A stretch of DNA of 58,024 nt from an uncultured Pseudomonadales bacterium (GCA_905478995.1 CAJQKT010000032.1:1-58024), one strand, 5' to 3'. Positions 37,545 through 47,777 are shown, numbered from the stretch's first letter. A program made the numbers and translations. Notes: generated by a model not told the origin, from the sequence alone.

Positions 37545-38760
37545 TTAATTCGCCTCCTTTAATTTCGCACTCTTCAGACATTTTATGCATGTAGGCAGAA
37601 AAAACTGTTTGGTAGCGTTGCACGGGAAGTAAAAATGAATCGTGGCCAAGGCTAGATTCTATCTCAACATAACTAACTGGTTTTTCTGCCGCAATGAGTG
37701 CATCTACCATCTCTCTGGATCTAGCGGGCGAAAAACGCCAATCGCTGGTAAAGGACGCAACAAAAAATTTGCATTGCGCTTCGCGAAAGGCAGCCACAGG
37801 ATCGTCACCGTATTCACGAGCTAGGTCAAAATAATCCAGTGCACGGAGCATAAGCAGGTAGGTATTTGCATCAAAACTGGCAGCAAATTTGTCACCTTGA
37901 TGACGTAAGTAACTTTCAACTTGAAACTCAAGGTTGCTCTCAACGCCTTGAGTAAAACTTCCGGCGCGCAGCTCACGACCAAATCGTTCACCCATCAAAT
38001 CGCCCGACAAATAAGTAATGTGCCCGATCATGCGTGCAATGGCCAGACCGTTTTTTGGTCTAGTCTGATGGTCGTAGTAACGGCCATCATGAAAATCAGG
38101 ATCATTCGTGATGGCCGTGCGGGCCGTGTTATTAAAGCCAATATTTTGCGCGCTCAGTTTCATGGCCGATGCCAGCACCACGCAATGCCGGAGCAGCGCA
38201 GGATATTCGAGCGCCCAACGCAAGGCCTGCATACCGCCTAAACTGCCGCCAATCACGGCGGCCCATTGTTCAATGCCCAGATGCCCCATTAAAAGATGCT
38301 GACTGGCGACCCAGTCTCTCACCCGCAATGTAGGAAAATCAGGACCCCAAGGTGTCTGAGTATTAGGGTTGATTGAGCTAGGCCCAGTACTTCCACTGCA
38401 GCCGCCAAGGTTATTAACGCTCACCACGTAAAACAGATCGGTATCGATGGCTTTACCTGGGCCGATATAGTGATTCCACCAACCGGGCTTTTTATCGTCG
38501 CTATGATGATAGCCAGCCGCGTGATGATCGCCAGATAAAGCGTGGCAAACGAGTACCGCATTGCGGCCATCACTATTGAGCGTGCCATAAGTTTCAAAAG
38601 CCAGCTCAATAGAGGGAAGATCACGACCTGATGAGGTGCGAAAAGGCTGGTCGTAAATGAAATGCTGGGTTTCTACCAAACCAATCGAGTTTTTATCGGC
38701 AGCATCATATTGACCGCCGGCGACAGCTTCACTATTATTTTTAATTGTATCCGCCTTCAC
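37534..38760 (-). CDS. metX: homoserine O-acyltransferase MetX
   Basis: The 408-residue alpha/beta-hydrolase has the nucleophile elbow [13 protein letters not shown] (Ser at about 173) and [27 protein letters not shown] near the C-terminus carries the catalytic His. It acylates homoserine for methionine synthesis. Whether it uses acetyl-CoA or succinyl-CoA is not settled by the motifs, though gammaproteobacterial MetX often succinylates. The start chosen is GTG at 38760, with GGAG eight bases upstream; a TTG at 38787 is possible but has no such support. First gene of a five-gene operon. Confidence 0.93.
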   Translation of the reverse strand: MKADTIKNNSEAVAGGQYDAADKNSIGLVETQHFIYDQPFRTSSGRDLPSIELAFETYGTLNSDGRNAVLVCHALSGDHHAAGYHHSDDKKPGWWNHYIGPGKAIDTDLFYVVSVNNLGGCSGSTGPSSINPNTQTPWGPDFPTLRVRDWVASQHLLMGHLGIEQWAAVIGGSLGGMQALRWALEYPALLRHCVVLASAMKLSAQNIGFNNTARTAITNDPDFHDGRYYDHQTRPKNGLAIARMIGHITYLSGDLMGERFGRELRAGSFTQGVESNLEFQVESYLRHQGDKFAASFDANTYLLMLRALDYFDLAREYGDDPVAAFREAQCKFFVASFTSDWRFSPARSREMVDALIAAEKPVSYVEIESSLGHDSFLLPVQRYQTVFSAYMHKMSEECEIKGGELNAS

Positions 38761-38937
38761 TGACAAAGCTCCGCATACCCAAGTCAAATGTGTAATCGTT
38801 CATTGAATCCAATACACCCGCACAGGCGCCTTAAACAATTTAGATCGTAGTTTACCGTAATAAGCTCGTCCGTCTGCACGGCGCCACCACGACAATTCAC
38901 CGAAATAGTAACTCTCTGCAAAGATTAAACGCAGCCA

Positions 38938-39810
38938 TTACGAGGCAAAGCCGTGACGAAAATTGGCAAACAGCGGGGTAAACCCTTCATTGCACAACCG
39001 TGTAGCACGGCAACGCTTATTACCTCCGCGTGTAGGCCGATAATCGTCAATCAGGCCCGGTAGCGCAATCCCTCTATCTTCAGCAAGCCACTCCATCACC
39101 TCGCGCAGTGGTGCTGGGTGACCATCCGATGCCAAATACACCGACTCAAGTGGCTCACCCCGTGCATAGCGATCAATTAGATGAACCAACACAGCAACGC
39201 AGTCGTCTACATGTATACGATTACTATATTTTTCAGGTCTAACCGGGCATATGCGACCCTGCTCAAGCACCTGCAACAAATGATTATGCCGCTGGGGGCC
39301 ATAAATGCCACTAAAGCGAATAGCACAACTAGGTAAGTTGGCCGCCGCTAATATAGCTTCGGCAGCCAGCATGGTCAGTCCTGAATAGCCGGTTGGCTGC
39401 GTATGGCTAAGTTCATCAACCCAGCAACCGTCGTTGTGTGCATAAACACTGGTCGACGACGCAAACAGCACCAATGGTTGCCTGCCCCGGCTTTGGATAA
39501 CGCTTAGCACATTCTTCAGGCCATCCACATAAATAGCCTGATAAGACGAAGCGCCAGGAGGCGCAGTCAGCGTAATAATAACGATATCCCAATTCCCCAA
39601 AGCCAATGGGCTTAGTGACTCGAGCTGCGTTACATCAACGGTCAATTGGGCCATGTCACTGGGTAAATCAACGGCCGAACGCTGGGCAGCCGTCACTTGG
39701 TGACCTTGAGCAAACAACACCGGACTCGCCGCTTTACCCAGTCCGCCACAACCCACCCACAAAATGCGTTGCGGCTCAGTCTTGCTGTCAGAAGTATCTT
39801 GATGCGACAT
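38938..39810 (-). CDS. NAD(P)-dependent epimerase/dehydratase-like protein (YeeZ type)
   Basis: The 290-residue Rossmann protein has the dinucleotide loop ILWVGCGGLGKAASPVLFAQGH at about 15-36, then LFASSTSVYA, with YSGLTMLAAEAIL where other family members have the YxxxK motif; here the Lys is not at its usual place. The C-terminal half contains SNRIHVDDCVAVLVHL, typical of extended SDR sugar epimerases. The nearest family I recognise is the atypical YeeZ group. Its substrate is unknown. It stands alone between metX and recG. Confidence 0.75.
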   Translation of the reverse strand: MSHQDTSDSKTEPQRILWVGCGGLGKAASPVLFAQGHQVTAAQRSAVDLPSDMAQLTVDVTQLESLSPLALGNWDIVIITLTAPPGASSYQAIYVDGLKNVLSVIQSRGRQPLVLFASSTSVYAHNDGCWVDELSHTQPTGYSGLTMLAAEAILAAANLPSCAIRFSGIYGPQRHNHLLQVLEQGRICPVRPEKYSNRIHVDDCVAVLVHLIDRYARGEPLESVYLASDGHPAPLREVMEWLAEDRGIALPGLIDDYRPTRGGNKRCRATRLCNEGFTPLFANFRHGFAS

Positions 39811-40038
39811 TTTTTAGTTCTTTACGAATAAATGAAATTTTAGTGAGCTGCTTTCTTCTTACCCAGTGCCTGTTTTGCTTGACGACAATCTACCACTGTA
39901 AAAATATTCAGTAATCATTCTATAATGCCTGCATTCGGTTATATAGTGCTATCTAACACTGCCTGCTGCCGCTTCAATCTCAGGACCATAAGCAGCTATT
40001 TAACCAGTGAATAAATAACTCGCCATGTAAGCCTTGTG

Positions 40039-42177
40039 ATGAAAAAAGCCAACTCGGCAAGTACACAAATTGCTAACAAGCCCGCAGGTCCTGCGGGCTT
40101 ACATATCACCCGCATCAAGGGTATTGGACCTGCCATAGCCGAAAAGCTTCAGCGCTTAGGCATCTTTTCGGCCCTCGACTTATTATTCCATTTACCGTTA
40201 CGCTACGAAGACCGTACTCATGTACAAACCATTCAAGAACTGCGTAATGGGCATAGTGCCGTAATAGAGGGCGAAATCACTAGCAACGGTGTGCAATTTG
40301 GCAAGCGTCGCTCATTAGTGTGCCGGTTAAAAGATAGCAGCGGAGTTATTGATTTACGTTTTTTTTATTTTTCTGCAGCACAACAGAAAAATCTTGCGGT
40401 TGGCACGCAGCTTAGGTGCTTCGGAGAAGTCAGCTTAGGCCGTAACGGGCTGACGATCATTCACCCTGAATACACCACGTTCGATGAGCTAGCTGAGCAA
40501 CACCCAGCGACGCCGGATGACCAACACCTAACCGCTATTTACCCCAGCTCAGACGGCCTACATCAAGCAAGATGGCGAGCTTATATGCAGGCTGCATTCA
40601 CTCTTATAAAGCCTGATGATTTAATTGACTTGGTAGATGTTAAACAACTCAATCATGCCGGACTCACCACCCACCATAGCCTCTATGACGCGCTAAAAAC
40701 ACTGCATTTTCCACCTAACACAATCGATACGCATTTATTGTATGAAGGCCTGCATCCGGATCAACGCCGCTTAGCGTTTGAAGAATTAATTGCGCAGAGA
40801 CTATCGCATATGGCAGTGAAGAATCGGCAGCATGCTATCAGTGCGCACCCCATTCGGGCAGAGTCTCAATACGCCCAAAGAATGATGCAGCAGCTGCCTT
40901 TTTCGCTCACCCGCGCACAAGACAAAGTGCGCCATGAAATCGCCAATGACTTGCAGAAACCCGTTGCAATGCTTCGACTGCTGCAAGGTGATGTAGGCTC
41001 AGGTAAAACTGTGATTGCTGCCTTTGCCGCACTGCAAGCCATCGCCAACGGTATGCAAGCCGCTATTATGGCACCCACCGAAATATTAGCCGAACAACAT
41101 GCGTTAGCCATGACCGCGTGGTTTGAACCTCTGCAGATTAGTGTTGCTCTGCTAGTGAGTAAAATGCCGGCGCCGGCCAAAGCCTCGGTGATACAGCGCG
41201 CTGCAAATGGTGATGTTCAGCTACTGATCGGCACGCATGCACTTATCCAAGAGGAGGTTCATTTTAATAATTTGGGCCTTGCTATCATTGATGAGCAGCA
41301 TCGCTTTGGGGTCGAGCAACGACGCCTGCTCAGTATGAAACGCGACGATGGTTATGCCGTGCATCAGCTCGTGATGACTGCCACGCCCATTCCTCGCACG
41401 CTAGCAATGACTTTTTATGCTGACCTTGAATATTCGGTGATTGACGAATTGCCACCTGGTCGAACGCCGGTGCAGACGGTCGCCATAGCCAACAACAAAC
41501 GCGAGGAGGTTATTAAACGCGTCGAGCAAGCCTGCACCGATGGACGGCAAGTGTATTGGGTTTGCACACTGGTTGAAGAATCTGAGGTGCTTCAATGCCA
41601 AGCCGCCGAGACCACGGCCGATGAATTAGCTCTCTGCTTGCCCAATGTTAAAATTGGCTTGGTGCATGGACGGCTTAAGGCTGAGCAAAAGCAGCAAGTC
41701 ATGCGCGCATTCAAGGGAGCTGATCTGCAATTATTAGTAGCCACAACGGTGATTGAGGTGGGGGTTGATGTGCCCAATGCCAGCCTTATGATCATTGAGA
41801 ATCCAGAGCGACTAGGGCTTGCCCAACTCCACCAATTGCGCGGCAGAGTAGGGCGCGGCAGCGTCGCTAGCCACTGTGTAATGCTCTACCAAAGACCGCT
41901 GTCTAAGCGTGGCCAGCAACGACTCGATATCATGCGCCAAACCAATGATGGTTTTGTTCTGGCCGAACAGGATTTAAAAATGCGCGGCCCAGGTGAAGTG
42001 TTAGGCACGCGGCAGTCAGGCGCAATGTCTTTGCGACTGGCTGATTTAGAGCGCGACAGCGACTTAATCACTCCAGTTGTTGAATTAGCTGACGAAATAA
42101 GTCGACAAAACCCCGCAAAGGCGGCAGCTTTAGTACAACGTTGGTGCCCAGATGCCGAAAAATTCAGCCGAGCTTAG
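40039..42177 (+). CDS. recG: ATP-dependent DNA helicase RecG
   Basis: The 712-residue branched-DNA helicase has an N-terminal wedge/OB domain (to about 270). Helicase motifs follow: GDVGSGKTVIA (Walker A), TEILAEQH, DEQHRFGV (motif II), MTATPIPRTLAMT, and the C-terminal TTVIEVGVDVPNA and HQLRGRVGRG. The TRG motif region lies near ADLERDSDL. It reverses stalled forks and processes Holliday junctions. An in-frame GTG at 40036 precedes the ATG at 40039. In Pseudomonas recG sits nearer to ridA; here it has moved. Confidence 0.96.
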   Translation: MKKANSASTQIANKPAGPAGLHITRIKGIGPAIAEKLQRLGIFSALDLLFHLPLRYEDRTHVQTIQELRNGHSAVIEGEITSNGVQFGKRRSLVCRLKDSSGVIDLRFFYFSAAQQKNLAVGTQLRCFGEVSLGRNGLTIIHPEYTTFDELAEQHPATPDDQHLTAIYPSSDGLHQARWRAYMQAAFTLIKPDDLIDLVDVKQLNHAGLTTHHSLYDALKTLHFPPNTIDTHLLYEGLHPDQRRLAFEELIAQRLSHMAVKNRQHAISAHPIRAESQYAQRMMQQLPFSLTRAQDKVRHEIANDLQKPVAMLRLLQGDVGSGKTVIAAFAALQAIANGMQAAIMAPTEILAEQHALAMTAWFEPLQISVALLVSKMPAPAKASVIQRAANGDVQLLIGTHALIQEEVHFNNLGLAIIDEQHRFGVEQRRLLSMKRDDGYAVHQLVMTATPIPRTLAMTFYADLEYSVIDELPPGRTPVQTVAIANNKREEVIKRVEQACTDGRQVYWVCTLVEESEVLQCQAAETTADELALCLPNVKIGLVHGRLKAEQKQQVMRAFKGADLQLLVATTVIEVGVDVPNASLMIIENPERLGLAQLHQLRGRVGRGSVASHCVMLYQRPLSKRGQQRLDIMRQTNDGFVLAEQDLKMRGPGEVLGTRQSGAMSLRLADLERDSDLITPVVELADEISRQNPAKAAALVQRWCPDAEKFSRA

Positions 42178-42212
42178 TTAAGCTAAGTTGCGTTAAGCGC
42201 TTTTCAAGCGAG

Positions 42213-43676
42213 TTAACTGGCGCGCTTTTTTACTCGTTCATCGGCGTGATCTAATACTTCTTCTTCATATTCACGCAAGATATCGCCCAGTGCAGCGCCA
42301 ATCTTAGTTTGCGTACGAATCATTTCAAGCTTAGGCCAAGTCGATCGCTCACCCATAGTAAGCAACCGCTGCACATCATCGGGTGCTCGAATACGCAACA
42401 GCTTCAACGGATTCATAAAGCGCTGATTGGGCAAAATAGTAATATCGCCCTGATATTCTTGATTAATCACTGACAAGGCCACACTCGACAAACGACTGAG
42501 CGTTTGACTTCGCGCGATGGGCTTTCTGGCAATTTCTGCGCTCGCGTTCAGCCACGTCCGCACGGTTTCCATACTCGCGCGAGCCATCTGCATAAACGGG
42601 CCCGAATCGTCGCGATCACCGGCTAAAAACGGCAATACATGGGGATTGGTTTGACTGACAATATAGTGGTTGGCACCGTATAAGCGCGCTAAACGCTTGG
42701 CGGGCAAATCATCACTCACAGAACCGTCGACCCACTGCCGCGAGGGCAAATACGCTTGGCGCTCGCCATGATCATTTTTCGCCATTAATGTAACCGGCGG
42801 ATAAATACCGGGAATCGCACATGAAGCCATAACAGCTTCACGAATATAGACATTCGGTGAGGTAATTGCATTAAGCAAGCGCGAAGTTTGCATGGTTTCC
42901 AAAGGAGCAACCGATACGTTTAGCTGGCGGCCCGTTTGCTCAAAAGCCTCTTCGAAAGTGAGGTCGGGTAATATTGCTACCAAGCTTTCGAGCAACTCTT
43001 CAGAGGTGATGTTTTGATCCGGGTGGCGGGTGGCATCATCGCCAGCGAATACGGACGCTATTTTCTCAGGCGCAAACATCGCCTCATAGTCTGCGCCCGT
43101 TTGGGTTGCGATGTAAGCGCCCACCAAAGAGCCGCCACTCGAGCCTGAAATAATATCGGGCAACAAATCATGCTCGAGCAGAGTTTTCACAACACCCATA
43201 TGAAAATAAGCCAAACTACCCGAACCGCTCAACATTAATGCTGAACAGCCAAAGCAATGTTGAGCGCGGCGAAAAAATTCTATTTTTTCTTCAAAGCGAA
43301 TATTATCCACTTGAGGGCTAGCAAGGTAATGCAGTGCATCAACAATTTCTTCGACATAATCGATAATCAGGTTTTTAGTGCCTGACTTAGCTTTATTGTA
43401 TAGGCGAGAATTGCCCATACCGCCCATATTGCCATGAATGCCTTCGTTAAGCGTGAACAGCAAGCCGCGGGCATCATGCCGCGCACGCATCGCACGCAAC
43501 CTATCCAGGCGGATGCGAATGGAAACATAGTCATAGCGACGCGACTGATCCATTAAACGCCAGCGATAATCGCCCGCCGCTTTATCGTAGTCGGTGGCCG
43601 CTTCAAGCCACGCTTCATAACTATGCGCTTGGGCCATCGCTTTTTCAAATTTTTTACTGCTCAACACACCCATCAT
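42213..43676 (-). CDS. patatin-like phospholipase with DUF3336-type N-terminus
   Basis: The 487-residue protein has a helical N-terminal region of about 135 residues resembling DUF3336. A patatin domain follows: oxyanion loop GSGSLAYFHMGVV (151-163), nucleophile Ser180 in GSSGG, and catalytic Asp317 in VDGSVSDD. The Ser-Asp dyad is complete, so lipase activity is likely. The same domain pair occurs in fungal triacylglycerol lipases and in bacterial proteins of uncertain role. No signal peptide is seen. Two adjacent ATGs at the start are equivalent choices. It converges on recG. Confidence 0.88.
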   Translation of the reverse strand: MMGVLSSKKFEKAMAQAHSYEAWLEAATDYDKAAGDYRWRLMDQSRRYDYVSIRIRLDRLRAMRARHDARGLLFTLNEGIHGNMGGMGNSRLYNKAKSGTKNLIIDYVEEIVDALHYLASPQVDNIRFEEKIEFFRRAQHCFGCSALMLSGSGSLAYFHMGVVKTLLEHDLLPDIISGSSGGSLVGAYIATQTGADYEAMFAPEKIASVFAGDDATRHPDQNITSEELLESLVAILPDLTFEEAFEQTGRQLNVSVAPLETMQTSRLLNAITSPNVYIREAVMASCAIPGIYPPVTLMAKNDHGERQAYLPSRQWVDGSVSDDLPAKRLARLYGANHYIVSQTNPHVLPFLAGDRDDSGPFMQMARASMETVRTWLNASAEIARKPIARSQTLSRLSSVALSVINQEYQGDITILPNQRFMNPLKLLRIRAPDDVQRLLTMGERSTWPKLEMIRTQTKIGAALGDILREYEEEVLDHADERVKKRAS

Positions 43677-43862
43677 CTCTCACCGTTTTAAATCAACTTA
43701 CACAGTATCTTATACCGAGCAACCTCTGGGTAGAATAGTACCTATGCAGATGTTTGTCACTGTAAACCCACCGTCATTGAAGGCGGCCTGAAACCCATAA
43801 AATCAATACGGCTCGGGCACATTAGCGCATTGAATAATATAACTTTTAAATGGGCAATGCTT

Positions 43863-44327
43863 TCATAGCCAGCGGCGAACACGGCTGCAATAGTCGCGAT
43901 AAGCCTCACCAAATAACAGCTGCATGGCGCGCTCTTCGGGATAAATTTGGAAACATTGAATGTAGAGCACGAAAACGGCCAGCCACAATAATCCCAGCCA
44001 ACTGCCAAGAAAAAACATCAGTCCTATTAAGATTGTGGTGAGTGATAAATACATTGGATTGCGCGTAACACAAAAGATGCCGCTGATGACTAGTTGGCTG
44101 GCTTGACTGGGGCGCAGCGGGTTAACCGTGGTTTGATGCTGCTTAAACTGCCGAATACTCATTACGATAAGGATTAACGAAAGACACAACCAAGCCAGGC
44201 CAAGCCCATATTGCGAGGCAAACACTAAAGTCGATTCGCCAGCAGCCCGAGCGGTAAAATACATACCTACCCCACAAGCTAAGCAAACCAGCGGTGGCGG
44301 CACGCGGTTATCCAATATCGCGGTCAA
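43863..44327 (-). CDS. isoprenylcysteine methyltransferase-like small membrane protein
   Basis: The 154-residue protein has four to five hydrophobic segments and the C-terminal pattern RNPMYLSLTTILIGL ... IYPEERAMQLLFGEAYRDYCSRVRRWL of the ICMT/PEMT family (NPMY, then EE with a downstream Y-x-x-Y/R tail). The family methylates membrane-associated substrates; the bacterial substrate is unknown. The best start is TTG at 44327: its last two bases plus the next A form the TGA stop of polA, and GGAGG lies seven bases upstream within polA. A longer TTG start at 44342 would omit that ribosome-binding site. Confidence 0.78.
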   Translation of the reverse strand: MTAILDNRVPPPLVCLACGVGMYFTARAAGESTLVFASQYGLGLAWLCLSLILIVMSIRQFKQHQTTVNPLRPSQASQLVISGIFCVTRNPMYLSLTTILIGLMFFLGSWLGLLWLAVFVLYIQCFQIYPEERAMQLLFGEAYRDYCSRVRRWL

Positions 44328-47125
44328 TGCGCCTCCTCCCAATTATCGCCCACACCGGCGTCAACAATTAATGGCACTGATAGCGTGGCAGCGCCCGACA
44401 TTAAATCGCATACTTTTTTCCGAACGCCCTCAACCAATATTTTCGGCACTTCAAAGACCAGTTCATCGTGCACTTGCATAATCATTTTTATATTTGGATC
44501 TTGCGTCAACAACCACTGGTCGATGTGCAGCATCGCTATTTTTATAATATCGGCCGCAGTACCTTGCATAGGCGCATTAATTGCCGTGCGCTCCGCTGCT
44601 TGCCGACGCATGCCATTACTGGCATTAATTTCAGGCAGATACAAACGTCGACCAAAGAGAGTTTCGACGTAGCCATTTTTAGCCGCAGCAGCCCGAGTAT
44701 TTTCCATATAACTTAATACACCCGGATAGCGCTCAAAGTAACGGTCAATATACTGCTGAGCGTCGTTGCGACCAATATCTAACTGCCGAGCTAAGCCAAA
44801 CGCCGACATACCATAAATCAACCCAAAATTAATTGCTTTAGCTCGCCGACGCTGCTCAACACTTACCTCTGCAATACCGATATTAAATACCTCAGCTGCA
44901 GTCGCTTTATGAACATCCTGACCGTGATTAAACGCGTCCAACAATCCTTTGTCTTGCGAAAGATGCGCCATAATACGCAGTTCAATTTGCGAATAATCAG
45001 CCGCGAGAACACAAGCATCGGGCGGCGCTATAAAAGCCTTCCGAACACGGCGACCCTCCTCAGTGCGAATAGGTATATTTTGTAAATTGGGGTCAGACGA
45101 CGACAAACGTCCAGTGGCTGTGACTGCTTGATGATAAGAGGTATGCACTCGACCAGTATTGGCATTGACCTGCTCAGGCAAGCGGTCTGTATAAGTCGAT
45201 TTGAGCTTACTCAAACCGCGGTATTCCATAATAACTTTAGGTAAAGGGTAATCAAGTGCCAACTCTTGAAGAACCGGCTCAGCGGTTGAAGGCTGCCCTT
45301 TTGGCGTTTTTTTAAGAACCGGCAAACCCAGCTTTTCAAATAAAACAGCTTGCAACTGCTTGGGCGAACCCAAATTGAATTCGCCCCCAGCTAATTCGTG
45401 GGCTTGCCCTTCAAGCTCCAATAAACGGCTACCTAATTCTTTACTTTGCGCCAGTAATAATTTGCTATCAACTAGCGCTCCATTTTTTTCAATTGAACAA
45501 ATAACTTCAAGCAACGGCAGTTCAATTTCGCGATAAAGCTTTTCAAGCACTGGTAGCTGATTAATTTTTTTGCGCAACACACTCTGCAAACGTAGCGTAA
45601 TATCAGCATCTTCAGCAGCATAGGGGCCGGCTGTTTCTAGCGGAACTTGATTAAATGTCAGTTGTTTCGCGCCCTTACCAGCAACCTCTTCAAAATGAGT
45701 GGTGGTATACGAAAGATGCGACAGTGCTAGCGAATCCATATCATGGCGAGACGCAGTTGAATTGAGCACGTAGGACAGCAGCATAGTGTCGTCACCAATA
45801 CCTCGAAGTTCTATGCCGTGATTTGCAATCACATGCTTATCATATTTAAGATTCTGACCTACTTTTTTAATCGCTGGATTTTCCAGCAAGGGTTTCAACC
45901 CTCCTAACACGACCGTCTCGCTAAGCTGACTAGGCGCGTCCAAATAATCATGCGCAAAAGGAATATAAACCGCCAAGCCACATTCAATGGCTAATGATAC
46001 GCCAACAACACGAGCAACATTGTAATCAAGGCTCGTCGTCTCGGTATCAAATGCAAACGCTTGGCACTGCTCAAGCTTAACTAACCAATCATCAAAGTCT
46101 TCTTGCTCGGTAATTATTTGATATTGACCGGGCTTATTGTCATGTGGTTCGGCATGTTGTTCGGAATTTTCCTGGGGCAAAGTATCAGCAGGTTTTTCTA
46201 ACGATTTACTTGTGGGTGATTTGCTTGCCTTAGCCTGGCCGGCCCCCAACTCTTCCACCCACGATTTAAATTCCATCTCGGCAAAGAGCTCGCGTAAACG
46301 TTCATTGTTCGGCGGTTCAGCTCCCTCACCGGCGAACAACGCAGAAGCATGATAATCCAACTCAACATCACATTTAATGGTTGCCAGTGTGTACGACAAT
46401 CTGGCGTCGGCCTCGGCTGCTGCCAGCTTAGCGCCAAGTTTTTTAGCACCGCGGACCTCTATGTCACAAACCTTGTCAAGATTATTATAAATATCCTCGA
46501 CGCCACCTAAGTTTTTCACCAGCGCCAATGCTGTTTTTTCGCCCACGCCAGCCACACCCGGGATGTTGTCGACTTTGTCGCCCATCAAGGCTAAAAAATC
46601 GATAATATATTTAGGCTCAATACCAAATTTTTCTACCACACCGGCAGGGTCGAGAATAGTGTTACTCATGGTATTCACTAAAGTAACCGACTCGTTAACC
46701 AGTTGCGCCATATCCTTATCGCCAGTAGAAACGACTACTGGTATAGAAATCTCGCTCGCCTCACGCGTGAGTGTACCAATGACGTCGTCAGCCTCGACAC
46801 CCGTCACCGATAGAAGCGGCAAACCCATTGCGTGGATGATGTTATGTATCGGTTCAATTTGCAGCCGCAATTCATCCGGCATAGGAGGGCGCTGCGCCTT
46901 ATACTGAGAAAATATCTCATCGCGAAAAGTTTTCCCTTTAGCGTCGAACACCACAACGAGCGGACTTTGCGGAAAATCCTTTTGCAAACGGCGCAACATA
47001 CTAATAACGCCTTTTACTGCGCCAGTAGGTTGGCCTTTAGAATTGTTCAGCGGTGGTAGTGCATGAAATGCACGGTACAAATAGGATGATCCGTCAATCA
47101 AAACCAAGGGGGCAAGAGTTGTCAT
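44324..47125 (-). CDS. polA: DNA polymerase I
   Basis: The 933-residue enzyme has three domains: a 5'-3' exonuclease (LIDGSSYLYRAFHALPPL at the start, VSTGDKDMAQLV, DNIPGVAGVGEKTA), a 3'-5' proofreading domain and the polymerase. The proofreading domain keeps its metal ligands (FAFDTETTSL), so it should be active. The polymerase has ADYSQIELRIMAHLS, the O-helix RRAKAINFGLIYGMS and QVHDELVFEV. An acidic, Pro- and Gln-rich linker around 300-335 separates the first two domains. The last codons carry the ribosome-binding site of the membrane methyltransferase. Confidence 0.98.
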   Translation of the reverse strand: MTTLAPLVLIDGSSYLYRAFHALPPLNNSKGQPTGAVKGVISMLRRLQKDFPQSPLVVVFDAKGKTFRDEIFSQYKAQRPPMPDELRLQIEPIHNIIHAMGLPLLSVTGVEADDVIGTLTREASEISIPVVVSTGDKDMAQLVNESVTLVNTMSNTILDPAGVVEKFGIEPKYIIDFLALMGDKVDNIPGVAGVGEKTALALVKNLGGVEDIYNNLDKVCDIEVRGAKKLGAKLAAAEADARLSYTLATIKCDVELDYHASALFAGEGAEPPNNERLRELFAEMEFKSWVEELGAGQAKASKSPTSKSLEKPADTLPQENSEQHAEPHDNKPGQYQIITEQEDFDDWLVKLEQCQAFAFDTETTSLDYNVARVVGVSLAIECGLAVYIPFAHDYLDAPSQLSETVVLGGLKPLLENPAIKKVGQNLKYDKHVIANHGIELRGIGDDTMLLSYVLNSTASRHDMDSLALSHLSYTTTHFEEVAGKGAKQLTFNQVPLETAGPYAAEDADITLRLQSVLRKKINQLPVLEKLYREIELPLLEVICSIEKNGALVDSKLLLAQSKELGSRLLELEGQAHELAGGEFNLGSPKQLQAVLFEKLGLPVLKKTPKGQPSTAEPVLQELALDYPLPKVIMEYRGLSKLKSTYTDRLPEQVNANTGRVHTSYHQAVTATGRLSSSDPNLQNIPIRTEEGRRVRKAFIAPPDACVLAADYSQIELRIMAHLSQDKGLLDAFNHGQDVHKATAAEVFNIGIAEVSVEQRRRAKAINFGLIYGMSAFGLARQLDIGRNDAQQYIDRYFERYPGVLSYMENTRAAAAKNGYVETLFGRRLYLPEINASNGMRRQAAERTAINAPMQGTAADIIKIAMLHIDQWLLTQDPNIKMIMQVHDELVFEVPKILVEGVRKKVCDLMSGAATLSVPLIVDAGVGDNWEEAH

Positions 47126-47275
47126 GAATAATAATCTGCTCGTCGAATAACAAGAGGGGAAACCGTGTTGATTCTAACGCAAGCACACGCTGATTTCTTC
47201 ATTGGCGGGCATTACAATGACGTATATCAGGAGCATCGCTCATAAGCCTAAGTGAATGGAGCACACAGCCTCTTT

Positions 47276-47761
47276 TTATTGGCAGTGGCCGTAAAAACCC
47301 TTAGAAAACCAACAGTATTCTTGGGCAACACCCTCATCAATAAGAGCCCTATTGATCTCGTTGGCGGCAATATCGCCGGCATCAGTAGTCGGTGTTTGAA
47401 CTAAAAAACAGCGGGCCACCCAGCGCCCATATTTATCCACATCTTTCATCTTACAATGGAGGATCTGCTTTTGGGCTAACTGCTCCAGGGCGCTTTTAGC
47501 TGCGCCATAGCCTTGCTGCTTACGCTCGGGAGCATCTACGCCCCAAAGCCGCACCTGCGGCTTGAAGCCCTTCAAATAAAGACTGTCGCCATCAACTACG
47601 TGGGTGCACAGAGCAGTAATGTCAGATGGGTAGGCCGTAGGAGTAAGACGATCGGTGCTCGCGTGCGCAGCGCCCATTGTAGACACGACAAAGAAACCGA
47701 TAAACAAAAGCAGTGACCGATGCAAAAAGTGCTTACTGGTTGAGGGCAGCATTATAAACAT
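47276..47761 (-). CDS. exported thermonuclease-family (SNase) protein
   Basis: The 161-residue protein has a signal peptide (about 1-34, ending AHAS) and an SNase-like domain. VVDGDSLYLKG, QVRLWGVDAPE (with the catalytic Arg and Glu) and DKYGRWVARCFL (second Arg) preserve the known active-site residues. It may therefore cut DNA or RNA in the periplasm or outside the cell. A cysteine pair in the C-terminal part (EYCWFSKGFYGHC) could form a disulfide. It follows the SCO gene by 16 bp on the same strand. ATGs at 47761 and 47752 are both usable. Confidence 0.88.
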   Translation of the reverse strand: MFIMLPSTSKHFLHRSLLLFIGFFVVSTMGAAHASTDRLTPTAYPSDITALCTHVVDGDSLYLKGFKPQVRLWGVDAPERKQQGYGAAKSALEQLAQKQILHCKMKDVDKYGRWVARCFLVQTPTTDAGDIAANEINRALIDEGVAQEYCWFSKGFYGHCQ

Positions 47762-47777
47762 CGTTTCTTTGACTCGT

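Noticed and set aside
38761-38937. Possible SAM riboswitch before metX
   Set aside because: The leader has two GGCGCC hexamers, but I could not recognise the core of any known SAM riboswitch.
47433-47441. Perfect DnaA box TTATCCACA
   Set aside because: A single copy inside the nuclease gene, with no cluster, no AT-rich unwinding region and no dnaA or gidA nearby; not an origin.
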